Of a stretch of 64,000 nt of DNA, positions 16,575 to 25,121 are shown piece after piece. The notes below the pieces were generated by a model that searched no databases, was not told the DNA's origin, and saw only the letters and a list, made by a program, of their open reading frames with translations. The stretch lies in assembly GCA_949294085.1 (NCBI GenBank), contig CASFFX010000003.1, positions 1 to 64,000 on the forward strand, written 5' to 3'. The stretch is from an uncultured bacterium (GTDB lineage: Bacteria > Elusimicrobiota > Elusimicrobia > Elusimicrobiales > Elusimicrobiaceae). The position numbers and the translations under genes are program-made. Position 1 is the first letter of the stretch. Every line of letters starts with the position of its first letter.

Positions 16575-17071
16575 CCAAGGTTCTCCTTGCCGGACGCATA
16601 GACGCTTTCGGTATAGTCCGAAGTGATGACCGTAATTTTTATTTCCTCTGCAGACAGCAAGACCATACACGCCGGTATGCTGTGGATATAGGTGCTGTGC
16701 TCTTTTTGACGGGCCACCAGCATACGTTGCTGCGCAAAAAATTCTTGGCGGTTGGCTTCAATGGCGGTGGCCAGCTGGCGCAGGACGGACGAATCCAGCG
16801 TCGGGTTTTGCTCCATGATAAACGCCAAGTCTTTGCCTTGGTAGCGCCCGGCAATCAGTTGTGGATAAATTTCCTTAAACGTTTCCAAATACGTGTCGGA
16901 CACGTGGGTAATTTGTTTAATGACTTTCCACATTTTGTCAAAGTTGGCCTCGCACACCTTTTGCTGGGCCAGCACCAAGTTGCGCAGGCGCAGCTCCGTA
17001 TTGTGGGCCGAAATAAAATACCCAATGACTACAATCCCAATTAACAGAAAAACAAACATCCCAGTCGTCAT
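16571..17071 (-). CDS. LemA-like membrane-anchored protein
   Basis: A 166-residue protein with one N-terminal membrane helix (about residues 4-21) and a long helical domain. The pattern, an Asn after the helix, then LRNLVLAQQKVCEANFDKMW, KEIYPQLIAGRY and a C-terminal ITVITSDYTESV strand, recalls LemA-like proteins, including a subgroup found in phages. A strong SD (AAGGAGGAG) precedes the ATG. The 274 bases upstream (17072-17345) contain only a possible TACAAT -10 box near 17152-17157. Function of the family is not established. Confidence 0.65.
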   Translation of the reverse strand: MTTGMFVFLLIGIVVIGYFISAHNTELRLRNLVLAQQKVCEANFDKMWKVIKQITHVSDTYLETFKEIYPQLIAGRYQGKDLAFIMEQNPTLDSSVLRQLATAIEANRQEFFAQQRMLVARQKEHSTYIHSIPACMVLLSAEEIKITVITSDYTESVYASGKENLG

Positions 17072-17345
17072 ATGCTCCTCCTTATTTGAGCGGTTTGCCC
17101 CCGGGATACTGCCGCCGGGAACGTTCTTTTGCTTCTTGGTCCTATGTATTGATTGTACTTAAAAAATCGCTGGCAATATACCTAGAACACGCAACGATTG
17201 ATTCAAAGCCCGTTATGGAAAGAACAAGCCCTTTGCGCAAAAGCGGAACGCGGTTTGTTCGTGGCAGCCAAATTTTCCATTTTGCGGTGTTGCGGTTTTC
17301 GTATAAATTTTAATCTTTGCGGGGCGGCACAACGGGCCGCCTGCT

Positions 17346-17873
17346 TTATTCACCTCCGTTGGATTTGGGCAACACCCCCAAAAATTGTTTGATGTGCACA
17401 TACGGCCGCATTAAGCAAACCGTCCGCTGGTTGTATTGCAGCACGTTGCCTATTGTATAGGTATCCTGCACGGGGAGAAACAGCGTTTTCCACTCCTGTT
17501 CCGAAAATAGGGCTTGGGCACGGTCCGTATAAGTTTCCAGCAAATTGTCCCACAGGCAGTTCCCCAGGGCCGATACCGTCAGCAGGCGGATCAGCAAAAA
17601 CAGCTGCATATTGCTCAAATTATTCAGTTTGGCCAATAAAGCCAAGGCCAAATGCTGGCTGTCCGGGTGGCGCAGATTGGCGCAAATATTTTCAAAATAT
17701 TCTTTGTAACCGTTTGTGTAAAACGGGCCGCGCTCTAGATTAATCCAGCGGGAACACGCGGCAAACAACTCCTGCGTGCTGGCATATCCCTTTACCGGCA
17801 AACGGCTTAACACCGCCCGCCGCTGCTGTTCCATTTGGTCAAAAAACTGCACAAGCTGCGAATAGATATTCAT
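17346..17873 (-). CDS. Hypothetical helical protein, partner of the ClpX-like ATPase
   Basis: A 175-residue, mostly helical protein of unknown family, nine bases downstream of the ClpX-like gene and on the same transcript. Its middle (residues about 75-130, LNNLSNMQLFLLIRLLTVS and after) resembles by eye the N-terminal domain of the ATPase (KYNLNDTELFLVLFLATSQ). It could be a stand-alone copy of that domain acting as an adaptor. A similar arrangement occurs at 27490-30294. Confidence 0.6.
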   Translation of the reverse strand: MNIYSQLVQFFDQMEQQRRAVLSRLPVKGYASTQELFAACSRWINLERGPFYTNGYKEYFENICANLRHPDSQHLALALLAKLNNLSNMQLFLLIRLLTVSALGNCLWDNLLETYTDRAQALFSEQEWKTLFLPVQDTYTIGNVLQYNQRTVCLMRPYVHIKQFLGVLPKSNGGE

Positions 17874-17882
17874 CCTTTCCTC

Positions 17883-19253
17883 CTATAAGCACACCTTTAC
17901 GGTCTGCTGTAAAAATTGTTCTTGAAACAACAGCTCCACTTGCTGCTGCAACCCTCTGGCCCCCAAACGCCGTTCATAGGCCTGATTGACCATTTTTTCC
18001 ACCAGTTCCGGCTGGATGACGGCGGACGTGTGCAGAAGCTTTTTATATTGGCTGATAGGGCCGTTGTACGGGTTTAATAAAATACGGCGCAAATCTTCTT
18101 TTTCCAGCGGGTTTAGCTGCACAAAATACGAAAACCGCCCGATAAATTCCGGCAGCATGCCGTAGGCAATATAGTCCTCGGCGGCCAGCGCCTTTTTGCG
18201 CACCGCGGCCTGCGGGGTAAACCCGACGGATTTATCCGCATGTTTTACCTGCAGTTTTTCAAAGGCCCCGCCCACCACAAAAAGCACGCGGGAAAGGTCC
18301 CACGCCACCTGCCGGTGAGACAGATGCTCTTCCTTTTCAAAATAGCGGCCTTCTATCATCCGCAGCAGCTCCGCCTGTACATTAGCCGACGCAATGCCCC
18401 AGCGCTCCCCGCCTTCGCTCAGTTTGTCAATTTCGTCTATAAACACGATAGAAAGCGGCAGTTTGTTTCCCGTGGCCAGCGGCTCCAGCGGCTGCAGGAT
18501 GTTGCCCACGCTCATACCGACATAGCCTGTCTGCGTGTATTGGGAAGCGTCCGCATGGACAAACGGCAGTTTCAAAATACGCGCTAACGACTGGCACAAA
18601 TACGTCTTTCCACAGCCCGTCGGCCCGCTGATAAAAATGTTGCTTTTGCTAAAAGGAATATCGGAATTTTGGGCGCATTTGGCCAAATGTTCAAATACGC
18701 CCGCCACCAGTTGTTTTTTGGCGCTGTCCTGCCCAATGACGTATTTATTCAGCTCGGCCAACACCCGCGGCGCGCTAAACGTGCGCCGGGACGAGCGGGC
18801 CGTGCCCGCAGCCGGCGGCGCCAAAAGCGGGTTTTTTTGAATATGCAGCACACCGCCTGTTAAAGTCAAAATATGCTTCTGAAAGAGGATGCTCTTCCCG
18901 TCAAAAAGCGTTTCCATCACTTCCTTGGAAGAAGCGAAAGTTTGTGCCGTTTGCAGCAAAGCCGTTACCTTGCACGTGGACGGCGTGATAATCTGCAACA
19001 GTTGCGACGTAGCCAAAAACAACACCAAAAACAGTTCCGTATCGTTCAAGTTGTATTTCTGCACCAAAGCGGCCATCGGCACTTTGTTGCCATTGGTTTT
19101 TTTCAGCCGGGCGCAAATTTCCTTGAACATTTGCACACACTCGGCTTGGCGTATGGCCACGCCGCATTTGGCGTGCCAATGCGTTAATTGCTCAATCAGT
19201 TCCGTGCGGGAGGTATATTTTTTTACCGTTTCCGCTTTTTTTGTATTCTTCAT
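17883..19253 (-). CDS. ClpX-like AAA+ ATPase with a novel N-terminal domain
   Basis: A 456-residue AAA+ unfoldase-like protein; the start at 19253 follows a clear SD (AAGGAAAG). Residues 1-145 form a helical domain that replaces the usual ClpX zinc finger. From residue 160 it follows ClpX: LNKYVIGQDSAKKQLV, Walker A GPTGCGKT (210-217), YVGMSVG pore-1-like loop, Walker B VFIDEIDK (270-277), and the PEFIGRF sensor region. No ClpP gene is nearby, and I could not confirm a ClpP-docking IGF loop, so it may act as a remodelling ATPase. It sits behind a riboswitch-like leader and a 48-aa gene. Confidence 0.85.
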   Translation of the reverse strand: MKNTKKAETVKKYTSRTELIEQLTHWHAKCGVAIRQAECVQMFKEICARLKKTNGNKVPMAALVQKYNLNDTELFLVLFLATSQLLQIITPSTCKVTALLQTAQTFASSKEVMETLFDGKSILFQKHILTLTGGVLHIQKNPLLAPPAAGTARSSRRTFSAPRVLAELNKYVIGQDSAKKQLVAGVFEHLAKCAQNSDIPFSKSNIFISGPTGCGKTYLCQSLARILKLPFVHADASQYTQTGYVGMSVGNILQPLEPLATGNKLPLSIVFIDEIDKLSEGGERWGIASANVQAELLRMIEGRYFEKEEHLSHRQVAWDLSRVLFVVGGAFEKLQVKHADKSVGFTPQAAVRKKALAAEDYIAYGMLPEFIGRFSYFVQLNPLEKEDLRRILLNPYNGPISQYKKLLHTSAVIQPELVEKMVNQAYERRLGARGLQQQVELLFQEQFLQQTVKVCL

Positions 19254-19264
19254 CGTGCTTTCCT

Positions 19265-19411
19265 TTATGCCCCGTGATAAATGTCCCAATCGTTATAGCC
19301 AAATTCTTCCTCCGCCGGTTCTTCCGCGCCCAAACGGGCTTCTTCCACCACCCACACGCGGCGGATTGGATAAATTTCTTCCGGTTTATAGGTTTGTTTT
19401 TGTGTTCTCAT
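19265..19411 (-). CDS. Small acidic protein (48 aa) between riboswitch leader and ClpX-like gene
   Basis: A 48-residue ORF starting MRTQKQTYKPEEIYPIRRV and ending EEEFGYNDWDIYHGA, with strong net negative charge in its second half. A good SD (AAAGGAGAGG) precedes the ATG, 11 bases before the 19-bp gap to the ATPase gene. It is the first gene behind the leader with the SAM-I-like fold. The family is unknown. The acidic C-terminus could be a recognition tail for the neighbouring ATPase, which is a guess. Confidence 0.6.
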   Translation of the reverse strand: MRTQKQTYKPEEIYPIRRVWVVEEARLGAEEPAEEEFGYNDWDIYHGA

Positions 19412-19452
19412 AAAAAAACCTCTCCTTTGGATAATCCCATCAGAGAGGCGGT

Positions 19453-19482
19453 AAAAAAGAACCCATCGTCTCTGATGGGTTC
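19453..19482 (-). terminator. Regulated terminator in the leader of the ClpX-like operon
   Basis: On the minus strand the arms GAACCCATC and GATGGGTTC form a nine-bp stem followed by six T. The 5' arm can alternatively pair with GATGGG at the 3' edge of the upstream aptamer-like fold (19508-19513). A downstream segment (19436-19448) can pair either with this arm or with the ribosome-binding site at 19419-19425. This is the layout of an attenuator. Confidence 0.75.
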
Positions 19483-19507
19483 TACACACGGCAAAACGGC
19501 TGCAGTT

Positions 19508-19590
19508 CCCATCGTCCAAGCTTTAGCACCTTACCCCAAGGCAGGTTGCTGTGTAGTCGTCGGGCTTGTCCCTCGTACACTCTATATGGA
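19508..19590 (-). promoter_or_regulatory. SAM-I-clan riboswitch-like aptamer
   Basis: On the minus strand the core reads GAGGGACAAGCCCGACGA, then AGCAACC, then AAGGTGCTAAAG, closely matching the S-box core order (GAGGGA, GCCC-GAUGA, GCAACC, GGUGC). Helices: P1 TCCAT/ATGGG, P2a GTGTA/TACAC, P2b GGG/CCC with loop ACAAG, and P3 around ACCTGCC/GGTAAGGT. The P2b loop CAAG is perfectly complementary to CTTG (19517-19520), giving the expected pseudoknot with a different sequence from canonical members. A P4 hairpin is absent, as in SAM-I/IV variants. P1 would compete with an antiterminator for the terminator at 19453-19482, predicting an OFF switch. The ligand is inferred, not shown. Confidence 0.7.
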
Positions 19591-19740
19591 TCTATACGGT
19601 ATTTTCCGGAAGACCCAATCCCAGCTTTGTTTCACGCGCGTAACATGCGGTGAAAATTGTTTTTCCTAGGAATTGGCAGATGGATAGCAAAACTATCTAT
19701 CTTCCTTCAAATAACGTTATTTGTAAAATAATGATAAAAA

Positions 19741-19836
19741 CGACATTTTAACGTCTTTTTATCCTTTCTATAATAAAATTATAGCAGAAAAAGGGCTTTT
19801 TGTCCACCCCTCTACCGTTTGCGACATTTTAACGTC
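19741..19836. promoter_or_regulatory. Paired operator-like repeats flanking a promoter
   Basis: The 15-mer CGACATTTTAACGTC occurs at 19741-19755 and again at 19822-19836, 81 bases apart. The first copy sits inside a longer palindrome (GATAAAAA...TTTTTATC). They lie on either side of the minus-strand promoter at 19778-19806. Related sites (CGACA-N7-GTC, one with GGC) occur at the WYL-regulator promoter and upstream of the tandem-AAA gene at 30333-30347. Confidence 0.55.
19778..19806 (-). promoter_or_regulatory. Promoter of the riboswitch/ClpX-like operon
   Basis: TGGACA (19801-19806) and TATAAT (19778-19783) on the minus strand, 17-base spacer, giving a start near 19771 and a leader of about 360 nt. 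Confidence 0.65.
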
Positions 19837-19889
19837 ATTTTTGATAATAACAAGGAGTAAAAATAGCTGTTTTCAGCGGATTGGGAGGG

Positions 19890-20741
19890 CTAAGCGGCCA
19901 GCGTGTTGGGGTTATTTTCCAGTTTCGCTGCTTTCTGTGCCTGGGGCGTAGGTTCTTGGGCCGCGGCCGTAGGGTCTTGAGCCTGGCCCGTGGGCCCTTG
20001 TGTGGAAACCGTGGGGGTTTGCGCCGAGGCCGCAGGAAGCGCCACCGGCTGGGGAGTTCGTTCTTCTACCCACCGATGCGCCCGCTGCCAAATGGCCCAC
20101 TTTATAAAGGGAACCGGCCGAAACTGCGCATAACCGGTCGTGGTATCGCGGTCCTCCCGCAACGAAAAATTGCCTATGTTTTCCAGGGCATAACACGCCA
20201 TTTCCCGTTTGGAATTGGCGCTGACCACATACCATTTATCGTAGAGGCGAAGCAGTATATAGGGATACAAGGTGCGGTTCTTTTTGCAATCCTTCAGATA
20301 CACGCGCACCAAACAATGGTATTTAATACATTTCAACAGCGTAATGGCCGGTTCTTCCGTTTCGGCAAAATCGTATTTCGTAGCCCCAAATACGCAATGC
20401 GCAAAGGAAGCCGGCATAAAGCGTTGACCGATTGTTTCTGGCACCGGAGCAAAGTCCCCCCCGATTTGGCGGGAAACATCGGCGGCCATAACAAGCAAAC
20501 TGGCTTGCGCGGCCGACAGCTTAGCCGCCGCCAAAGAAAACCCGGGCGCCAGCATATACACGCTTTGCCGGGGCGAAATAACCGGAAATTGCGCCTGCAC
20601 CAGTAACTCCATATCACGCTGGATCGTCCGCTTGGACACGCCAAATCGGGCCGCCAGCTCGGGCACTTGAACGGGTGCCTGTTCCAGCAAGCTCAGGATG
20701 TCCGCGATACGCTTGGTTTTACTGGTAATTTCTTTGGACAT
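19890..20741 (-). CDS. WYL-domain transcriptional regulator
   Basis: A 283-residue regulator. Residues 5-60 form a DeoR-type winged helix (VPELAARFGVSKRTIQRDM). Residues about 135-200 are a WYL-like ligand-sensing domain (LYPYILLRLYDKWYVVSANS). The last 65 residues are low-complexity, rich in Ala, Pro, Gln and Thr. WYL proteins of the BrxR/CapW type repress defence genes and respond to a cellular signal; this one is divergent from two GmrSD-like genes. The ATG at 20741 is chosen because TATAAT (20748-20753) ends six bases upstream and no SD exists, making the TTG start two codons earlier unlikely. An operator-like site overlaps its own -35 region. Confidence 0.85.
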   Translation of the reverse strand: MSKEITSKTKRIADILSLLEQAPVQVPELAARFGVSKRTIQRDMELLVQAQFPVISPRQSVYMLAPGFSLAAAKLSAAQASLLVMAADVSRQIGGDFAPVPETIGQRFMPASFAHCVFGATKYDFAETEEPAITLLKCIKYHCLVRVYLKDCKKNRTLYPYILLRLYDKWYVVSANSKREMACYALENIGNFSLREDRDTTTGYAQFRPVPFIKWAIWQRAHRWVEERTPQPVALPAASAQTPTVSTQGPTGQAQDPTAAAQEPTPQAQKAAKLENNPNTLAA

Positions 20742-20747
20742 AATCAA

Positions 20748-20776
20748 ATTATAGCAATTTGCCGTTTAAGTGTCGT
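20748..20776 (-). promoter_or_regulatory. Promoter/operator of the WYL regulator
   Basis: On the minus strand TATAAT (20748-20753) with a 17-base spacer to ACGACA (20771-20776). The -35 overlaps CGACACTTAAACGGC (20761-20775), a relative of the CGACA-N7-GTC motif, consistent with autoregulation. Confidence 0.5.
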
Positions 20777-20896
20777 TTTTATATAGCGCAGAAGATGGCC
20801 CCTGGGGACCAGACGCCCGGGGAAAGCCAAGTGATTTCGGGCGATACGCCGCAATACGGATATAGAATAAAAAAACAAATTTGCTACAATGACCGT

Positions 20897-22627
20897 ATGT
20901 TTAAGATTCCCCTTAAGAGTATAGAAACGTTAGCCAACTATTCTTTTGTAATTCCGGATTACCAGCGGGGATATCGCTGGGGACAGGAAGAAGTAGGACG
21001 TTTGCTGGACGATATTCACGACTATGGGCTTCTGAACGATTTCCCGCCGACAGACTACTGCCTGCAGCCTCTTATTGTTCAACAACAAGAAGGAACCGAT
21101 AATTGTTTTGCCGTTCTAGACGGGCAACAACGCCTGACCACCTTAGTTCTGCTCTTAAAATATCTGGGAAAACACTCCCCCCACCTGGCCTATCAAACAC
21201 GGGAAAAAGTTTCCGAATATTTAGAAACCTGTGATGCGGGGGCCCCCCAGGCAGATTGCCAGACGGACGAAATTGATGTGCTGTATATGAAATCCGCTTT
21301 CCGCTGTATTCATAAAAAATTTGAAGAGTGGGGAAAAGACCCGTCTTTTGATAAAAACCTTTTTGCCGAACGGATCTTAAAACAACTCCAATTCATTTGG
21401 TATGAACCCCACGGGCAAAAAGCCGAAACGGTGTTTGCCCGCATCAATCAAGGGAAAATACCATTGACCAATGCCGAGCTGGTAAAAGCGCTGCTTCTGG
21501 CGGAAAGTCAATTCCCTCAGAGTTACTCTAAAGGGGAAATAGAAGAAACCACCTCCCATCTGGCTATCTTGTGGGAGGATATAGAAAAACAGCTTACCGA
21601 CGATTTTTGGTATTTTTTGTCCCAGCAGGAAACTCCCTGCCGTATTGAGTTGCTGCTGGATTTGTTGGCCGGAAAAGAAGAAAAAAGCGAATATTTTTTT
21701 ACCTTCAAACATTTTGAAAAAAAACTACAAAACGACTTTCCTGCGGAAGATAGACTAGAAAGAATAAAAAAAATAATGAAGGAAATTCGGAACTTATTTT
21801 TCACCTTCAGCGAATGGCGGGAAGACAAGGTTCTCTACCATTATGTGGGGCTGTTAACGATTCTGCAGCAACCCAAAGACTTAAAAGATATATGGAAGTG
21901 GTGGAAAGGGCCGCTATTGAAAAAGGATTTTGCCGCCAAATGTTTGGAACGAGTCAAGGAAAAGATGGGTCTGCAACAAAACGGCGGCGAATTATCCGTA
22001 GGCAAAAAGGGATTTGAAGATCTTTCGTATAAAGAAAACTATGACCAAATAAAGGAAGTATTGCTTTATTTCAACATAAACCAAATTCTGCAAAACAAAC
22101 TCTCCGTGGAGTATATTCCCTTTTCCCAGTGGAAAGAGTGGACGGTGGAGCATATTTATCCGCAGCACCCGGCCAATTTGAAAGAAAAAGAAAAAGAAGC
22201 AATTTTAATCAGCTACAAAAACTTTTATCAAACTTCAAAGCTTCCAGCTCAGGTCCCCGTTGCAGAAAAAATCAACCAAATCAACCAATGGTTGAAAAAT
22301 TTATCGCAAGTTTCATCGGAGGATTTGAATAGCTTGGAGCCTGCCGCACAAGACACCCATGTTTGTAAAGACAAACATCTAATAGGCAATTTGGCTTTGC
22401 TGGGGCACGGAAATAACGCCGCTTTAAGCAATAGCCCTTTTATGGAAAAAAGAGTCAAACTGCGCGAATTAATGGCAAAAGGCTCGTACGTTCCGCCTGC
22501 TACCTTAAATGCCTTTTTGAAGTTTTATTCCAACGATATCCGGCAATACCTTTACTGGGATGAACAAGACGCTGCAGATTACAGGGAAGCCATTAAACAA
22601 GCCTTAAAAGCCCTTCTGCCTAAATGA
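20897..22627 (+). CDS. GmrSD-like protein (DUF262 plus DUF1524/HNH-type nuclease)
   Basis: A 576-residue protein. The N-terminal DUF262 domain has PDYQRGYRWG (residues 22-31) and the LDGQQRLTTL motif near residue 75, associated with nucleotide binding and hydrolysis. Near residue 417 is VEHIYPQHP and near 497 NLALLGHGNNAALSN, the marks of the DUF1524 His-Asn-His-type nuclease. This is the single-chain GmrS-GmrD arrangement of type IV, modification-dependent restriction enzymes. TACAAT ends six bases before the ATG at 20897; the longer upstream frame has no such support. Divergent from the WYL regulator and overlapping the next DUF262 gene by four bases. Confidence 0.88.
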   Translation: MFKIPLKSIETLANYSFVIPDYQRGYRWGQEEVGRLLDDIHDYGLLNDFPPTDYCLQPLIVQQQEGTDNCFAVLDGQQRLTTLVLLLKYLGKHSPHLAYQTREKVSEYLETCDAGAPQADCQTDEIDVLYMKSAFRCIHKKFEEWGKDPSFDKNLFAERILKQLQFIWYEPHGQKAETVFARINQGKIPLTNAELVKALLLAESQFPQSYSKGEIEETTSHLAILWEDIEKQLTDDFWYFLSQQETPCRIELLLDLLAGKEEKSEYFFTFKHFEKKLQNDFPAEDRLERIKKIMKEIRNLFFTFSEWREDKVLYHYVGLLTILQQPKDLKDIWKWWKGPLLKKDFAAKCLERVKEKMGLQQNGGELSVGKKGFEDLSYKENYDQIKEVLLYFNINQILQNKLSVEYIPFSQWKEWTVEHIYPQHPANLKEKEKEAILISYKNFYQTSKLPAQVPVAEKINQINQWLKNLSQVSSEDLNSLEPAAQDTHVCKDKHLIGNLALLGHGNNAALSNSPFMEKRVKLRELMAKGSYVPPATLNAFLKFYSNDIRQYLYWDEQDAADYREAIKQALKALLPK

Positions 22628-25041
22628 GAGAAAAAATGACCGAACCAAGACAAGATTTTAGTTTTGCAGAATTCATTAAAGACGGGAAAACCATCAAAAT
22701 TCCCCGCCTCCAGCGGGACTATGCCCAGGGCAGGCAGGATTCAAAAACGATTAACCTGTTAGGCCGCTTTTTGCAAAGCATCCAAGAAGCGCTGGACACC
22801 AAAACCCCCCTGTATTTAGATTTTATTTACGGGATTATGAAACCGGCGGGCAGCCCCGCCGAAAGCGAACGGCAGACTTTTTTCCCGCTGGACGGACAGC
22901 AGCGCCTGACTTTGTTGTTCTTGCTGCATTGGTTTTTCTGCCTAAAAAATCAAACCTGCACAGCATGGCTTAAAAACTCCTTTGACTATGCCACCCGCCT
23001 TTCCACGCAAGATTTTTTGCAGGCCCTGTTGGACGATGAGAAAAGACCTATTTTCCAAAAAATTCTGTCCGCCAATCCGCCCCAAACATTTTTTGATACG
23101 TTGCCTAGCTACACTTGGTTTCCTAAAAATTGGCTTCAGGACCCCACCATTGTAAGTATGCTGCACGTATTAGACCGCATCAAACAAAAGTTCTCTTCCG
23201 CCCCCTATACGTTAGCGGATTTAGAGTTTATTCGTTTTTTTGTGCTCAACCTCCAATACGGCATGGGAGATGAAATTTATGTAAAAATGAATTCCCGCGG
23301 GAAAATGCTGACGGATTTTGAAAATTTGAAATCGCATTTGGTGGAGTTCTTCCGCGAAAGCGGCGTTGAAAAATCCTTGCCAAAAGAGCAAACCTTTGCT
23401 TGGAATATGGATAACGCGTGGCTGAAAACTTTTTATCTGAGGGCTTTGGGCAAAACGCTGGAAGAAAAAGGCGCGGATATGGATAAGCAGATGTTCCATT
23501 TCATCTGTTTTATAGCGGAAATATGCTACATGCGCTACAGAAAGGAATACCGCGGATGGACGCCCCACCGGAGCAACCGGGAGGAAGAAGAAACGTTACG
23601 GACGGAATCCCCTTTTCAAGAAGCCGATTGGCAGGTAAATTTATTTCAGGAAGCGCTGTCCCACAGGGGGAAAGCTTCTCCGCTTAAAATTAATTTTTTG
23701 AAGTGGGCTTTTCAATTTGTTACGGAAGTGGTAAAGGGGAACCCGGCCTTTACAGACCCTTATAAAAATTTTCCTTTTTTGTGCGGAGAAAACAAAAAAA
23801 TGGGTCTCCTGCCTTTATTAAATCAGTTCTTCCAAAAGTCGTTCTTTGATAACAAGTTATTACTCTTTGCCGTTATCTTTTTGGAAGGGCGGTTACAAAA
23901 GGAAAGTCTATCCGAGCAGGCGGACAAAACCCTCCAACCGCCTGCCGCGCCGGAAAACGCGGTGCGCGTGGCGGCCCTTCGCATCGTACGCAACTACATC
24001 CACTCTTTCCGCCAGCGGGATTTTTCAGACAGAAGGGTCAGTTTTACGGCCAACTTGCGCTTCGGCTTTTTGTATGATCAATTAAAAGATATTACGGCCG
24101 TACTCAATTTGGCGGTAAAAAACAGAAATGACGTAGCCGCATTTTACCGGAAATTTGCCGCATGTCCCGCCAATCGCTGGGCAAAACAAGACGCTATGCT
24201 CCCCGAACAAGAAAAGGCGAAACTTATCGGCCAGTTAACGGCGCAGGAAATGGATGAATTATATGCTGTAGAGGATTTGCCACTCTTCCAAGGGTTGCTG
24301 TACAACGTGTTGCCTTTGTTTGAACAGCAGGAAATGCGCCCTCAGCTTAGACAAATCCTTACCGAACTGTTTCAAACAGAAGAAACCCTCTATCCCCTGC
24401 TTATTCGGACCATGGTGGCGTACGGATTTAAGGGAATCCCCTTCCGCAAACGCCAATATTACTACGGCTCCATAAACAAGTGGCACTTCTTTTTAACTTA
24501 CAATCAGTCGGATGAAGTAAAGCGGTTCCTCCCAGCTTTTATTCGGGCCTACGCCCAAAAACGGACGGAACCCCATCCGTTGGAAAAAATGTTGCAGGAA
24601 AAGGAGCATGCTTTTCCTTGTTCCGATTGGCGGTATTATCTGCTGAAATACCCGGATTTTATTCCCTCTGTAAAGTTTTTGGGGGGTTCAAAACCGCTTT
24701 CTTGTCCGGACGTACGCTACGCCTGGTTCAACAGAAACACATGCCCGCTGACGGAAACAACTTTTGTGTGGAATAGTGAAATTTACGGCAATCATCTCAA
24801 TCCCTTCTATGTGGTGCTGGGCCATAAGCTGCAAGAAAAAGGGGCCCAAGTTTCCATTGGCCAGGGGGAAGATTCTAACCTCGCCGGCCGACTGGTAGTC
24901 AATAACACGCAGTATATTTTAACACCCACCGCCTGGGTAACCCCGCAGCAGCAGGTGCTGGTTGCCTGGAATAACGAGACGGATGACATGATTGAAAAAT
25001 TCTTATCGTGGTGGGACAGCAACCCGCAAGCGCACCCTTAG
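22624..25041 (+). CDS. Second DUF262 protein of the pair (large, no visible HNH)
   Basis: An 805-residue protein whose N-terminus has the DUF262 elements IPRLQRDYAQGRQ (about residues 32-44) and LDGQQRLTLLFLL (from about 91), plus a YVKMNSRGKMLTDFENLKSHL segment typical of the family. The C-terminal 400 residues are not recognised and show no clear His-Asn-His motif, so the chain may be a specificity or regulatory partner of the upstream nuclease. The ATG overlaps the upstream stop (ATGA). It ends 80 bases from the convergent DUF2779 gene. Confidence 0.8.
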   Translation: MREKMTEPRQDFSFAEFIKDGKTIKIPRLQRDYAQGRQDSKTINLLGRFLQSIQEALDTKTPLYLDFIYGIMKPAGSPAESERQTFFPLDGQQRLTLLFLLHWFFCLKNQTCTAWLKNSFDYATRLSTQDFLQALLDDEKRPIFQKILSANPPQTFFDTLPSYTWFPKNWLQDPTIVSMLHVLDRIKQKFSSAPYTLADLEFIRFFVLNLQYGMGDEIYVKMNSRGKMLTDFENLKSHLVEFFRESGVEKSLPKEQTFAWNMDNAWLKTFYLRALGKTLEEKGADMDKQMFHFICFIAEICYMRYRKEYRGWTPHRSNREEEETLRTESPFQEADWQVNLFQEALSHRGKASPLKINFLKWAFQFVTEVVKGNPAFTDPYKNFPFLCGENKKMGLLPLLNQFFQKSFFDNKLLLFAVIFLEGRLQKESLSEQADKTLQPPAAPENAVRVAALRIVRNYIHSFRQRDFSDRRVSFTANLRFGFLYDQLKDITAVLNLAVKNRNDVAAFYRKFAACPANRWAKQDAMLPEQEKAKLIGQLTAQEMDELYAVEDLPLFQGLLYNVLPLFEQQEMRPQLRQILTELFQTEETLYPLLIRTMVAYGFKGIPFRKRQYYYGSINKWHFFLTYNQSDEVKRFLPAFIRAYAQKRTEPHPLEKMLQEKEHAFPCSDWRYYLLKYPDFIPSVKFLGGSKPLSCPDVRYAWFNRNTCPLTETTFVWNSEIYGNHLNPFYVVLGHKLQEKGAQVSIGQGEDSNLAGRLVVNNTQYILTPTAWVTPQQQVLVAWNNETDDMIEKFLSWWDSNPQAHP

Positions 25042-25121
25042 GCACATCCCGTCTGGGCGGCCGTAAAAAAGCAAGAAACGACAGTCGGAAAGGTTCTTCT
25101 GCTTCCGTTGTGCGGCCGTTT

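Noticed and set aside
17883-19253. Genuine housekeeping clpX
   Set aside because: The N-terminal zinc-binding domain is replaced, there is no clpP or tig nearby, and the gene sits in an accessory operon.
19412-19600. c-di-GMP (GEMM) or cobalamin riboswitch reading of the leader
   Set aside because: The GCAACC and GGTGC elements superficially resemble these classes, but the P2 kink-turn order and the pseudoknot fit the SAM-I clan better.
22942-24486. Several antisense ORFs inside the large DUF262 gene
   Set aside because: Shadow frames of a coding gene with motifs, SD-less and without conserved features.
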